DNA from: Lachnospiraceae bacterium
GTDB lineage: Bacteria; Bacillota; Clostridia; Lachnospirales; Lachnospiraceae
DNA length: 64,000 nucleotides
Direction: 5' to 3'
Assembly: GCA_015057275.1 (NCBI GenBank)
Contig: SVEO01000007.1
Location: 1 to 64,000 of the forward strand
Shown: positions 25,557 through 32,985 of the stretch, one piece after another
Layout: each line of letters opens with the position of its first letter
How positions within the stretch are numbered: position 1 is the stretch's first letter
Translations under genes and position numbers: made by a program
The notes under the pieces: model-generated
What the model was told of the DNA's origin: nothing
Databases searched by the model: none
Seen by the model: only the letters and a program-made list of their open reading frames with translations

Positions 25557-26280
25557 ATCTTAAGAATATAGACCAATGAATTGTCACCAGCGCTAGCATA
25601 TGCAGCGGATAAAATAGATAAAAGAAATATTTATGCCTTTCTTTTCCTTTCTCACCTTTATACGAGAAAATCGGCAACAATGCCGCCGTGCCAAAGATTT
25701 GGTTCCCACCACATGCTAAATTGACCGCAGCCTGACATATCACGAGTTTCGCCTTCTGCAATGTGAGTTCGCCGTACTCGTCATCTTCTCTACCGATCGG
25801 AAAGCGATAGAAAAAATAAATCATCAGGATGCCGAAATAGCTGTAATCCGTAGCCAAAAAAGCTGCTGCAAACATACCCATAAGCACAACCGGAAGCTGC
25901 AGTAACACTTCGTTGCATTTACTGCAAATCCAAATGGTGATCAATCCTAAAAGTAATGTCCACATCACATTTTGATGCTGCATGAAAATTTTCAAAATCT
26001 GCGGAATCGTCTGCATCTCAAAAGATACGCTATCAATGTACAACATCAAATCAAACGGTACCTCGGATGCAATACCAAAGAGGAGCAATCGCATCATATA
26101 TTTACGCACATTTCGCGTGTGATGAAATCCCTCAACTAAAAAGAAGCAGAAAATCGGAAATGCCAACCGCCCAATCAGCCGCATCGGCCCATAGAACATT
26201 GTCCCCTGAAACAACATCAGTCCGGCATGATCTATCAACATCGCAATTATGGCAAACCATTTTAACTGATTGCGTGTCAT
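25555..26280 (-). CDS. TraX-family integral membrane protein
   Basis: This 241-residue protein has about seven hydrophobic helices and the TraX signature: N-terminal LKWFAIIAMLIDHAGLM, then GRLAFPIFCFFLVEGFHHTRN and RLLLFGIASEVPFDLMLY. The C-terminal FYLFYPLHMLAL is also typical. TraX of plasmid F acetylates pilin, but chromosomal homologues are common in Firmicutes and are probably acyltransferase-like membrane proteins of unknown target. Its ATG overlaps the stop of the upstream GH13-like gene as ATGA, so translation is coupled. No conjugation genes are nearby. Confidence 0.85.
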   Translation of the reverse strand: MTRNQLKWFAIIAMLIDHAGLMLFQGTMFYGPMRLIGRLAFPIFCFFLVEGFHHTRNVRKYMMRLLLFGIASEVPFDLMLYIDSVSFEMQTIPQILKIFMQHQNVMWTLLLGLITIWICSKCNEVLLQLPVVLMGMFAAAFLATDYSYFGILMIYFFYRFPIGREDDEYGELTLQKAKLVICQAAVNLACGGNQIFGTAALLPIFSYKGEKGKERHKYFFYLFYPLHMLALVTIHWSIFLR

Positions 26281-28052
26281 AATTCCGTTTCCTCCTTGCA
26301 CTTGCTGACAAATACCGCCATGCTCCGCCCGGCAAGTGTCAATGTCTTTTCTCCGTCATATGCTAGCTGTTCAGCCGTAGTAAACACCGGCTCCCATGTC
26401 TCGTTTTGCTTGATTGACGGAATGCCGAAGCTCTTCTGCTCCCAGTGCATATTATATGCAACATAGTAACGCGCAGCTTGTTGCGGTTCTCCGTATGCGC
26501 CGTTGTAAAGTACCGCAAAATGACGGTTGGTCGGATTCTTGTCGAATTCCCAAGCCGTTTCGCCATGATATGAGACATCCGGCAATCCCAATTCACGGTA
26601 GTCCTCACCTTTTGGCTCTACATTCATGTGGAACACACTCTGTTGCCGACGGAAACGAATGAGTTTTTTCGTGAATTCCAAAATCTCTTTCTGAAATTTG
26701 TTATGTTTCCAGTCAAGCCAGGAAGTTTCATTGTCCTGATTGTACGGATTGTTATTACCATACTGCGTATTGGCAAATTCATCGCCAGCCATCAGCATCG
26801 GCACACCCTGCGCTAAAAAAAGCATCGCCAGTGCATTTTTTATTTGCTTTTTACGTAATGTGAGTATCGACTTTTTATTTGTCTCACCCTCTTCTCCGCA
26901 ATTCCAGCTATAGTTGTAATCCGTGCCATCACGGTTTTGCTCACCGTTTCCTTCATTATATTTTCTGTCATAGGAGACCGTATCGTACAGCGTAAATGTG
27001 TTGTGATTTGCCATGTAGTTGATGATACCGATGTGCGTCGGATGCTTCATCAGCTCGTAACGCATCGTTGCCAGCTTGTCCTCGTCACCCTTCAAAAACT
27101 GTCTGCCGTTCACCAAAAATGATTCCTGATAGCAAGCGATATGTTTCTGTGCGCACTCTGCCATCGGCTCAAGGTAGCAATTCGAGAAAATTTTTATATC
27201 ACCAAACAACGGCTCGTCCAACGCCAACCGCACGATTCTCTCGTCACAGCTTAAATGGACCGCATCAATTCCGTACTGTAGCACCCAATGTTTCAGACAA
27301 TCGAGTGCAAATATCGGTGTAACATCCTGTGCAAAATAAAACTCCATGCCGAGCTCCAGTTCATTTTTATGGAGCGCTTCGACCAGTTCTCGAAATTCTG
27401 CCGCCACACCTTCGCCTGTGCCCACAGCACTGTAAGACGTTTTCGGTACAAAATAATTTCCACCTGTGTAGCCCCAATAGTTAATCCCCGCCGTCTCATC
27501 TGCCGACATTCTTTTCTGCACAGCTACCTCATCAAAATCATATGCCGGCATCAACTCTACAAGCGTAATGCCTAACTCTTTCAAATACGGAATCTTTTCG
27601 ATGATTCCCGCAAAGGTGCCCGGATATTTTCCTTTGGCAGTTTTTGTAAAGCCGCGCACATGCATACGATAAATAATCGTTTCATTTAATGGCTTACGTT
27701 TCTGGGAGCGTTTACAAGATATCTCCTGCAAAATCCCGCCCTTTACCGCCTGTGGCTCCTCGCCCCAGACTTCCTTGCCATAAATCATCTTTGCATACGG
27801 GTCAACTACTTCTCTCCCGTCTACCAAATAATAATATGTGACCTGCTCAGGCACCCCTTGTACCTTTACAAAAAACACATCGCCGAATTTATTGTCACTT
27901 ATATCAAAACTCTGTTTTAAATCCTTATCCTTATGTTCCAGTACCAGTTCCACCTGCTCCGCATCCGGCAAAGCAATCGCAAAATTGACTCCCTCCCGGT
28001 CTGCTATAGCTCCCAGCGGATATGGTTCTCCTTTTCCCTTCAATACGTTCAT
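26277..28052 (-). CDS. GlgX/isoamylase-like GH13 protein, catalytic residues lost (predicted pseudoenzyme)
   Basis: 591 residues. The N-terminal CBM48-like domain (1-100) has GVNFAIALPDAEQVELVL and VDPYAKMI. The GH13 barrel follows (ETIIYRMHVRGFTK, YLKELGITLVELMPAYDFDE, INYWGYTGGNYFVPKTSYSA) and the end is clearly GlgX-like (NRDGTDYNYSWNCG, QGVPMLMAGDEFANTQYGNN). All four GH13 signature regions are altered. Region I is MEFYFAQD (about 236-243) instead of VVxNH. Region II is IDAVHLSC (262-269), with His for Arg and Ser for the nucleophile Asp. Region III has Asn near 291 for the acid/base Glu. Region IV is NHN (349-351) for xHD. The stretch between regions I and II is about 45 residues shorter than in GlgX. 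It is probably glycan-binding or regulatory, not a debranching enzyme. GGAGG sits 4 bp before the ATG. Coupled to the TraX-like gene. Confidence 0.85.
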   Translation of the reverse strand: MNVLKGKGEPYPLGAIADREGVNFAIALPDAEQVELVLEHKDKDLKQSFDISDNKFGDVFFVKVQGVPEQVTYYYLVDGREVVDPYAKMIYGKEVWGEEPQAVKGGILQEISCKRSQKRKPLNETIIYRMHVRGFTKTAKGKYPGTFAGIIEKIPYLKELGITLVELMPAYDFDEVAVQKRMSADETAGINYWGYTGGNYFVPKTSYSAVGTGEGVAAEFRELVEALHKNELELGMEFYFAQDVTPIFALDCLKHWVLQYGIDAVHLSCDERIVRLALDEPLFGDIKIFSNCYLEPMAECAQKHIACYQESFLVNGRQFLKGDEDKLATMRYELMKHPTHIGIINYMANHNTFTLYDTVSYDRKYNEGNGEQNRDGTDYNYSWNCGEEGETNKKSILTLRKKQIKNALAMLFLAQGVPMLMAGDEFANTQYGNNNPYNQDNETSWLDWKHNKFQKEILEFTKKLIRFRRQQSVFHMNVEPKGEDYRELGLPDVSYHGETAWEFDKNPTNRHFAVLYNGAYGEPQQAARYYVAYNMHWEQKSFGIPSIKQNETWEPVFTTAEQLAYDGEKTLTLAGRSMAVFVSKCKEETEL

Positions 28053-28104
28053 TTGGCCTCCGTTCTGCCTAACGCACATTTATTGATGTGTGATAAAAAC
28101 TCAA

Positions 28105-28262
28105 TGCCTACGGATTTCTTCGCGCTCCGCACTCGCGAAATCCTAAAAACATTCGAAATCCGCACATTTTTCTACGAAAAATGGCTCCCTTCTCATGTTT
28201 TACGGGTGCCAAGGTCATGTATTTTCATGCAAGCATGAAATACATGACTTTTGCACCCTGGC
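28105..28262. repeat. Cluster of three hairpins in a 342-bp gene-free region
   Basis: Between the divergent GH13-like and ABC-F genes lie three strong inverted repeats: 28112-28143 (GGATTT..CGCG/CGCGAAATCC), 28165-28183 (CATTTTTC-TAC-GAAAAATG, perfect) and 28204-28258. The last is a long imperfect stem with outer GGGTGC/GCACCC arms and an inner 16-17 bp stem with a single bulge. None has a clear terminator tail. The GGATTTC/GAAATCC word recurs at 28112-28118, 28137-28143 and 28155-28161. This looks like an intergenic repeat or small RNA element; the rest of the gap holds only the ABC-F promoter. Confidence 0.6.
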
Positions 28263-28320
28263 ATTTATAGTTTATCATCGAATTGCCGTTCCTACAAGCA
28301 AAATAATTGCGAAATAGGTC

Positions 28321-28349
28321 TTGCCATAAATCTTTCTATCAGTTAAAAT
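28321..28349 (+). promoter_or_regulatory. Promoter of the ABC-F/PHP operon
   Basis: TTGCCA (28321-28326), 17 bp spacer, TAAAAT (28344-28349). The 45-nt leader contains a small TGCGC-TGTA-GCGCA hairpin before the RBS AAAGGAAG. Confidence 0.7.
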
Positions 28350-28394
28350 ATAGGTAATTATGCGCTGTAGCGCAATTCAGAAAGGAAGAGAAAC

Positions 28395-30011
28395 ATGATT
28401 CAGGCAATTAACGTAACGTTACGTTTCGGTAAGAAAGCTTTATTTGAAGATGTAAATATCAAATTCACTCAGGGCAACTGCTACGGTCTGATTGGTGCGA
28501 ACGGTGCCGGAAAATCTACATTTTTAAAGATTTTGACCGGCGAGTTGGAACCGACCTCCGGTGATGTATTTATCACTCCGGGCGAGCGACTTTCGTTCTT
28601 AAAGCAGGACCACTTCCAGTATGACTCCTATCCGGTTCTTGATACGGTTATCATGGGTAATGCCCGTTTATATGAAATTATGAAGGAAAAAGACGCTCTC
28701 TATGCGAAGGAGGATTTCTCCGAGGAAGACGGTATTTTAGCAAGTGAGCTGGAAGGTGAATTTGCCACAATGAACGGTTGGGAAGCAGAGTCGGACGCTG
28801 CCAACCTATTAAATGGTCTTGGTGTAGATACTGAGTACCACTACGCTCTGATGAGTGAGCTTGACGGTCCGTTAAAAGTAAAGGTTCTGCTTGCGCAGGC
28901 ATTGTTCGGCAACCCGGATATTCTTCTGCTCGATGAGCCAACCAACCATCTGGATTTGGATGCGATTGCATGGTTAGAGGAATTCTTGATTAATTTCGAA
29001 AACACCGTTATCGTTGTTTCCCATGACCGTTATTTCTTAAATAAAGTTTGTACCCACACGGCAGATATCGACTACGCGAAGATTCAGCTCTACGCCGGCA
29101 ACTATGATTTCTGGTATGAGTCCAGCCAGTTGATTATCAAACAGATGAAGGAAGCAAACCGCAAGAAGGAAGAAAAAATTAAAGAACTGCAGGAATTTAT
29201 CCAGCGATTCAGTGCCAATGCTTCCAAGAGTAAGCAGGCAACTTCCCGTAAACGTGCTTTAGAAAAGATTGAGCTTGACGAAATTAAACCGTCCAGCAGA
29301 AAATATCCGTATATTGATTTCCGTCCGAACCGCGAAATCGGTAATGAAGTTCTGACCGTAGAAGGTCTTTCCAAGACGATTGACGGTGTGAAGGTACTTG
29401 ACAATATTTCCTTTATCGTTGGTCGCGAAGACAAGATTGCTTTTGTTGGCTCCAATGAACTTGCAAAAACAACTTTGTTTCAGATTCTTGCAGGTGAGAT
29501 GGAACCGGATGAAGGCAGCTATAAGTGGGGCGTTACTACCACACAGGCGTACTTCCCAAAAGATAACACACAGGTGTTTGACACCGACGATATCATTGTT
29601 GACTGGCTGACACAGTATTCCGAAATCAAGGATGCTACTTACGTGCGTGGCTTCCTCGGCCGAATGCTCTTTGCAGGCGATGATGGTGTAAAAAAGGTTC
29701 GCGTGCTCTCCGGTGGTGAAAAGGTTCGCTGCTTGCTGTCGAGAATGATGATTAGCGGCGCAAATGTATTGATTTTTGACGAGCCAACCAACCATCTTGA
29801 TATGGAATCCATTACTGCACTCAACAATGGTTTGATTAAATTTAACGGTGTTGCACTCTTCTCCTGCCACGACCATCAGTTTGTGCAGACAACGGCAAAC
29901 CGCATTATGGAAATTGTTAACGGCCAGTTGATTGATAAGATTACAACCTACGACGAATATCTTGCCAGCGATGAAATGGCCAGAAAGCGTGCCGTATACA
30001 ATGCCAATTAA
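28395..30011 (+). CDS. ABC-F family ATPase, YkpA/YbiT type, with one degenerate ATP site
   Basis: 538 residues, two nucleotide-binding domains and no membrane segments: a soluble ABC-F protein acting on ribosomes. NBD1 has Walker A GANGAGKST and Walker B ILLLDEPTNHLD, but its signature position reads ELDGPLKVKVLLAQ. The linker between the domains is charged (KKEEKIKELQEF). NBD2 has a degenerate Walker A, GSNELAKTT, with an intact LSGGEKVRC and VLIFDEPTNHLD. Since NBD1's signature completes NBD2's Walker A site, one composite site is degenerate and the other canonical. It resembles Bacillus YkpA more than the antibiotic-resistance ABC-Fs. The PHP gene follows directly. Confidence 0.9.
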   Translation: MIQAINVTLRFGKKALFEDVNIKFTQGNCYGLIGANGAGKSTFLKILTGELEPTSGDVFITPGERLSFLKQDHFQYDSYPVLDTVIMGNARLYEIMKEKDALYAKEDFSEEDGILASELEGEFATMNGWEAESDAANLLNGLGVDTEYHYALMSELDGPLKVKVLLAQALFGNPDILLLDEPTNHLDLDAIAWLEEFLINFENTVIVVSHDRYFLNKVCTHTADIDYAKIQLYAGNYDFWYESSQLIIKQMKEANRKKEEKIKELQEFIQRFSANASKSKQATSRKRALEKIELDEIKPSSRKYPYIDFRPNREIGNEVLTVEGLSKTIDGVKVLDNISFIVGREDKIAFVGSNELAKTTLFQILAGEMEPDEGSYKWGVTTTQAYFPKDNTQVFDTDDIIVDWLTQYSEIKDATYVRGFLGRMLFAGDDGVKKVRVLSGGEKVRCLLSRMMISGANVLIFDEPTNHLDMESITALNNGLIKFNGVALFSCHDHQFVQTTANRIMEIVNGQLIDKITTYDEYLASDEMARKRAVYNAN

Positions 30012-30012
30012 T

Positions 30013-30858
30013 ATGAGACCATATGTTGATATGCATGTGCATTCGACCGCTTCCGACGGTACTTTTACGCCGACGGCGCTTGTGGAGTATGCCGAGCAGC
30101 TCGGTTTATACGCTTTTGTACTGTCCGACCACGATACTGTCTCCGGTTTGCCGGAGGCGATGCAGGCCGCTGTTGGCAAGGAAGTGCGTGTAATTCCAGG
30201 AATCGAATTGTCTGCTTCCTACCATGGCGCAGATATTCATATTTTAGGCATCAATATCAACTACGAAAATCCGGCGTTTCTCGCCAAGCTGACCGACTTT
30301 CAAAAATCGCGCCAACTACGCAACGAGAAGATGATGCAGAAGTTCGCCGATATCGGACTGCCGGTTTCGGAAGATGCAAAGAATCGTTATTTTAAAGACT
30401 CCTCTGTGACCCGCGCCCATTTTGCAAGATATCTTTTGGAGATCGGCATAGTTGCTACTAAGGATGAGGCTTTTGACAAATATTTGCGCAAAGGTTGTCC
30501 GTGCTACGTTCCGCGCGAAATGATTACTCCTTTCGATGCACTCGAATTTATCCGTCTGGCCGGCGGACATGCGGTGCTCGCACACCCGATGTTTTATAAC
30601 CATCTAAACCATGAAGAATTAGATAGTCTGGTTGCTGCACTGAAAGATGCAGGATTAAGAGGCATTGAAACTATCTACTCCACTAACACACCGGCAGAGG
30701 AATCTTTCACAAGAGCGCTTGCGAAAAAATATGATTTAAAAATTACCGGCGGTTCCGACTTCCACGGTTCCAACAAGCCGGACATTGATTTAATGGTCGG
30801 ACGTGGGAATCTAAGGATTCCACGGGAATTGCTGGAAGATTTGATTACTTTGCCTTGA
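30013..30858 (+). CDS. PHP-domain phosphoesterase (TrpH/YciV-like)
   Basis: 281 residues. Metal ligands of the PHP fold are visible: DMHVHSTASDG at the N-terminus, LSDHDTVSGL, then IPGIELSAS, the late VLAHPMF and ITGGSDFHG. Length and motifs match COG0613 proteins such as RNase AM / 3',5'-nucleoside bisphosphate phosphatase (YciV/TrpH). The start is uncertain: ATG 30013 lies 1 bp after the ABC-F stop, while ATG 30001 overlaps it by 11 bp; neither has a strong RBS, so translational coupling is likely. Exact substrate not readable. Confidence 0.87.
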   Translation: MRPYVDMHVHSTASDGTFTPTALVEYAEQLGLYAFVLSDHDTVSGLPEAMQAAVGKEVRVIPGIELSASYHGADIHILGININYENPAFLAKLTDFQKSRQLRNEKMMQKFADIGLPVSEDAKNRYFKDSSVTRAHFARYLLEIGIVATKDEAFDKYLRKGCPCYVPREMITPFDALEFIRLAGGHAVLAHPMFYNHLNHEELDSLVAALKDAGLRGIETIYSTNTPAEESFTRALAKKYDLKITGGSDFHGSNKPDIDLMVGRGNLRIPRELLEDLITLP

Positions 30859-30883
30859 AAACAGCCGCAAATTATGCTATATT
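30855..30883 (+). promoter_or_regulatory. Promoter of the DtxR-type regulator
   Basis: TTGAAA (30855-30860) overlaps the PHP stop codon. After a 17 bp spacer comes TATATT (30878-30883). Confidence 0.65.
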
Positions 30884-30937
30884 TATTTAAACGATTAAAA
30901 AAACGTGATGACACATTCAAGGAAGGTGTGAATTCTT

Positions 30938-31300
30938 TTGAAAATACATGAATCAGCAGAAAATTATTTAGAGACAATTTTAATGTTGCAGCAGCAAAAA
31001 AGTGTTGTCCGCTCGATTGATATTGCTACGGAACTGAATTATTCCAAGCCAAGTGTGAGCGTGGCGATGAAGAATTTGCGCGAGAACGGATATATTGATG
31101 TAACACCGGAGGGCTACATCACATTGCTCCCACCGGGCAAGCAGATTGCGGAAAAGATGTACGAGCGCCACACAGTCATTTCCAACTGGCTGATTTCCAT
31201 CGGCGTAACGCCAGAGGTTGCTGTCGAGGATGCCTGCCGCATCGAGCATGTGATTAGTGCCGAGAGTTTTGGGGCACTGAAAAACCACATGATTAAATAA
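30938..31300 (+). CDS. DtxR/MntR-family metal-dependent regulator
   Basis: 120 residues, matching the short form with a DNA-binding and a dimerisation domain but no SH3-like domain. The N-terminus reads HESAENYLETILMLQQQK and the recognition helix YSKPSVSVAMKNLRENGYI; metal-binding residues are expected in ERHTVISNWLISIGV and EDACRIEHVIS. Likely a manganese or iron sensor. It starts with TTG at 30938, with AAGGAAGG 9 bp upstream. Single gene, own promoter and terminator; no metal transporter is adjacent, so targets lie elsewhere. Confidence 0.88.
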   Translation: MKIHESAENYLETILMLQQQKSVVRSIDIATELNYSKPSVSVAMKNLRENGYIDVTPEGYITLLPPGKQIAEKMYERHTVISNWLISIGVTPEVAVEDACRIEHVISAESFGALKNHMIK

Positions 31301-31313
31301 AATATGCATAAAA

Positions 31314-31345
31314 AAAAGGGTTGTCATGATTTTGACAACCCTTTT
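31314..31345 (+). terminator. Bidirectional terminator between the DtxR-type gene and alsT
   Basis: GGGTTGTCA (31318-31326) pairs with TGACAACCC (31333-31341), with A8/T4 flanks. It serves both convergent genes. Confidence 0.85.
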
Positions 31346-31355
31346 ATGTTAGAAT

Positions 31356-32765
31356 TTATTTCTTCTTAAAATATGCATTTGTTTCTTTTGCAATAATTCC
31401 GCTTAACGCCACGAGAGCAATTAAGTTCGGAATGGCCATCAAGCCATTAAAGATATCAGCAATCGTCCATACTGCTGCTACTGTCATGTACGGTCCAATA
31501 AATACCGCTGCAATATATAACCAACGATATACCTGTACTGCTATCTTACTCTTACCGCAAAGGTATTCGATACAACGTTCGCCGTAATAGTTCCAACCAA
31601 GAATGGTGGTAAATGCAAAGAACACAAGACAAACCATCAGAATAAATGCTACTGCATTTTCCGGCATGAAATATAATCCCTTCTTGAATGCATCTGTTGT
31701 AATCTCAACACCTTCTAATGCTTCGTTCTTCCATGAGCCCATCATGATGATTGATAAGCCTGTCATCGTACATACGATAATCGTATCGATAAATGTACCG
31801 GTCATTGTTACAAGACCCTGACGAACCGAATCTTTTGTTTGCGCTGCTGCTGCCGCAATCGGAGCAGAACCAAGACCAGCTTCATTTGAAAAGATACCTC
31901 TTGCAACACCCTTCTGCATCGCAATTGCAATGGAAGCAAGTGCACCGCCGGCTACTGCACGGAAACCAAACGCATCAGCGAAAATTTCAACGAATGCTGC
32001 CGGAAGCTTTTCGATATTTGAAAAGATTAATACAAGCGCTGCTACAATGTAAATGACTGCCATGAAAGGCACGATAATCTCAGATACCTTAGCGATTCTG
32101 CGGATACCGCCGATAACTACCAGACCAACAATGATTGCCAAAACAAACGCTGTAATTACCGTCACGATAGAATATTCCATACCGAGAAACTTTACAGTAT
32201 TTGCCTTGTTCGGGTCAAAAAAGTCAACCACTGCTGTCGTAATACCATTTACCTGTGTAATCGTACCGATACCAAGCAAACCTACGCCTGCCCCAAAGCA
32301 AGCAAACAACTTTGCGAGCCACTTCCACTTGCTGCCCATACCATTCTCAATATAGTAGAACGGACCGCCGAGTACGTGACCGTTTGCATCGATTGTACGA
32401 TACTTAATTGCCAAGAAGCCTTCTGCATATTTTGTTGCCATACCCAAAAATGCTGCCAGCCACATCCAGAATAATGCACCAGGACCACCGGCTAAAACAC
32501 CGATTGCTGTTGCTACACCTACAATGTTACCTGTACCAATCGTTGCGGATAACGCTGTACATAAAGCGCCGAAGCTGCTTACTTCACCAACACCGTCTTC
32601 TTCATTCTTAAACATGAACTTCAATGCCTTTGGCAAATGAAATACCTGTAACAAATGCAGACGACAGGTAAGATAAATACCTACAGCCAGAATACCCACG
32701 ATTAACGGGATACCCCATACAAAGTCATCAATTGCAACTAATACGTTTGTGATTGTTTCTAACAT
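31356..32765 (-). CDS. Sodium:alanine/glycine symporter (AGCS family)
   Basis: 469 residues and about ten to twelve helices. AGCS motifs are GNIVGVATAIGVLAGGPGALFWMW near the N-terminus and IFSNEAGLGSAPIAAAAAQT in the middle. The family imports alanine or glycine with Na+. A glycine riboswitch directly upstream points to glycine as substrate or cue. AGGAGG lies 9 bp before the ATG and adjoins the 3' end of the aptamer. Own promoter with near-consensus -10. Confidence 0.92.
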   Translation of the reverse strand: MLETITNVLVAIDDFVWGIPLIVGILAVGIYLTCRLHLLQVFHLPKALKFMFKNEEDGVGEVSSFGALCTALSATIGTGNIVGVATAIGVLAGGPGALFWMWLAAFLGMATKYAEGFLAIKYRTIDANGHVLGGPFYYIENGMGSKWKWLAKLFACFGAGVGLLGIGTITQVNGITTAVVDFFDPNKANTVKFLGMEYSIVTVITAFVLAIIVGLVVIGGIRRIAKVSEIIVPFMAVIYIVAALVLIFSNIEKLPAAFVEIFADAFGFRAVAGGALASIAIAMQKGVARGIFSNEAGLGSAPIAAAAAQTKDSVRQGLVTMTGTFIDTIIVCTMTGLSIIMMGSWKNEALEGVEITTDAFKKGLYFMPENAVAFILMVCLVFFAFTTILGWNYYGERCIEYLCGKSKIAVQVYRWLYIAAVFIGPYMTVAAVWTIADIFNGLMAIPNLIALVALSGIIAKETNAYFKKK

Positions 32766-32778
32766 AAATTTTTTCCTC

Positions 32779-32895
32779 CTGTCCTTTTGCCTGAGAGATT
32801 AGCAGATATCTCTGCCGTACACCTTCGGCGCCCAACAACATTTTCTCTGGCATCAGAAAACTGTCGGACCTCTCCAGTCGATTGCTCACATAATT
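32779..32895 (-). promoter_or_regulatory. Glycine riboswitch (single aptamer) upstream of the AGCS symporter
   Basis: The minus strand carries the hallmarks of the gcvT-type glycine aptamer in order: CTGGAGAGGTCC (32868-32879), GGGCGCCGAAGG (32824-32835) and CTCTCAGGCAAAAGGACAG (32779-32797). Only one aptamer is visible. No terminator lies between it and the start codon; the 3' end GGACAG runs straight into the AGGAGG RBS, which suggests translational control (inference). Glycine may switch synthesis off when abundant or on for catabolism; direction is not readable. Confidence 0.92.
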
Positions 32896-32925
32896 TCCTA
32901 ACATTATATGACAATACAGTTTCGA

Positions 32926-32954
32926 ATTATAATACAGTTTCCGAAGGAACGCAA
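32926..32954 (-). promoter_or_regulatory. Promoter of the riboswitch/alsT transcript
   Basis: TTGCGT (32949-32954), 17 bp spacer, TATAAT (32926-32931). A direct repeat GAAACTGTATT occurs twice, 22 bp apart, across and after the -10. A second TATAAT lies at 32903-32908 but without a -35. Confidence 0.65.
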
Positions 32955-32985
32955 GGAAAAAATTTACAAAAAATTTATTATTTCG

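Noticed and set aside
25555-26280. TraX as a sign of a conjugative plasmid
   Set aside because: No other transfer, relaxase or replication gene is present and the neighbours are core chromosomal genes; chromosomal TraX homologues are common in Firmicutes.
28395-30011. ABC-F gene as a pseudogene or antibiotic-resistance determinant
   Set aside because: The frame is intact and the altered Walker A resembles that of YkpA-type proteins; the sequence does not look like a Msr, Vga or Optr-type resistance factor.
29259-30179. Long minus-strand reading frame opposite ABC-F and PHP genes
   Set aside because: It runs antisense across two well-supported genes and shows no recognisable domain.
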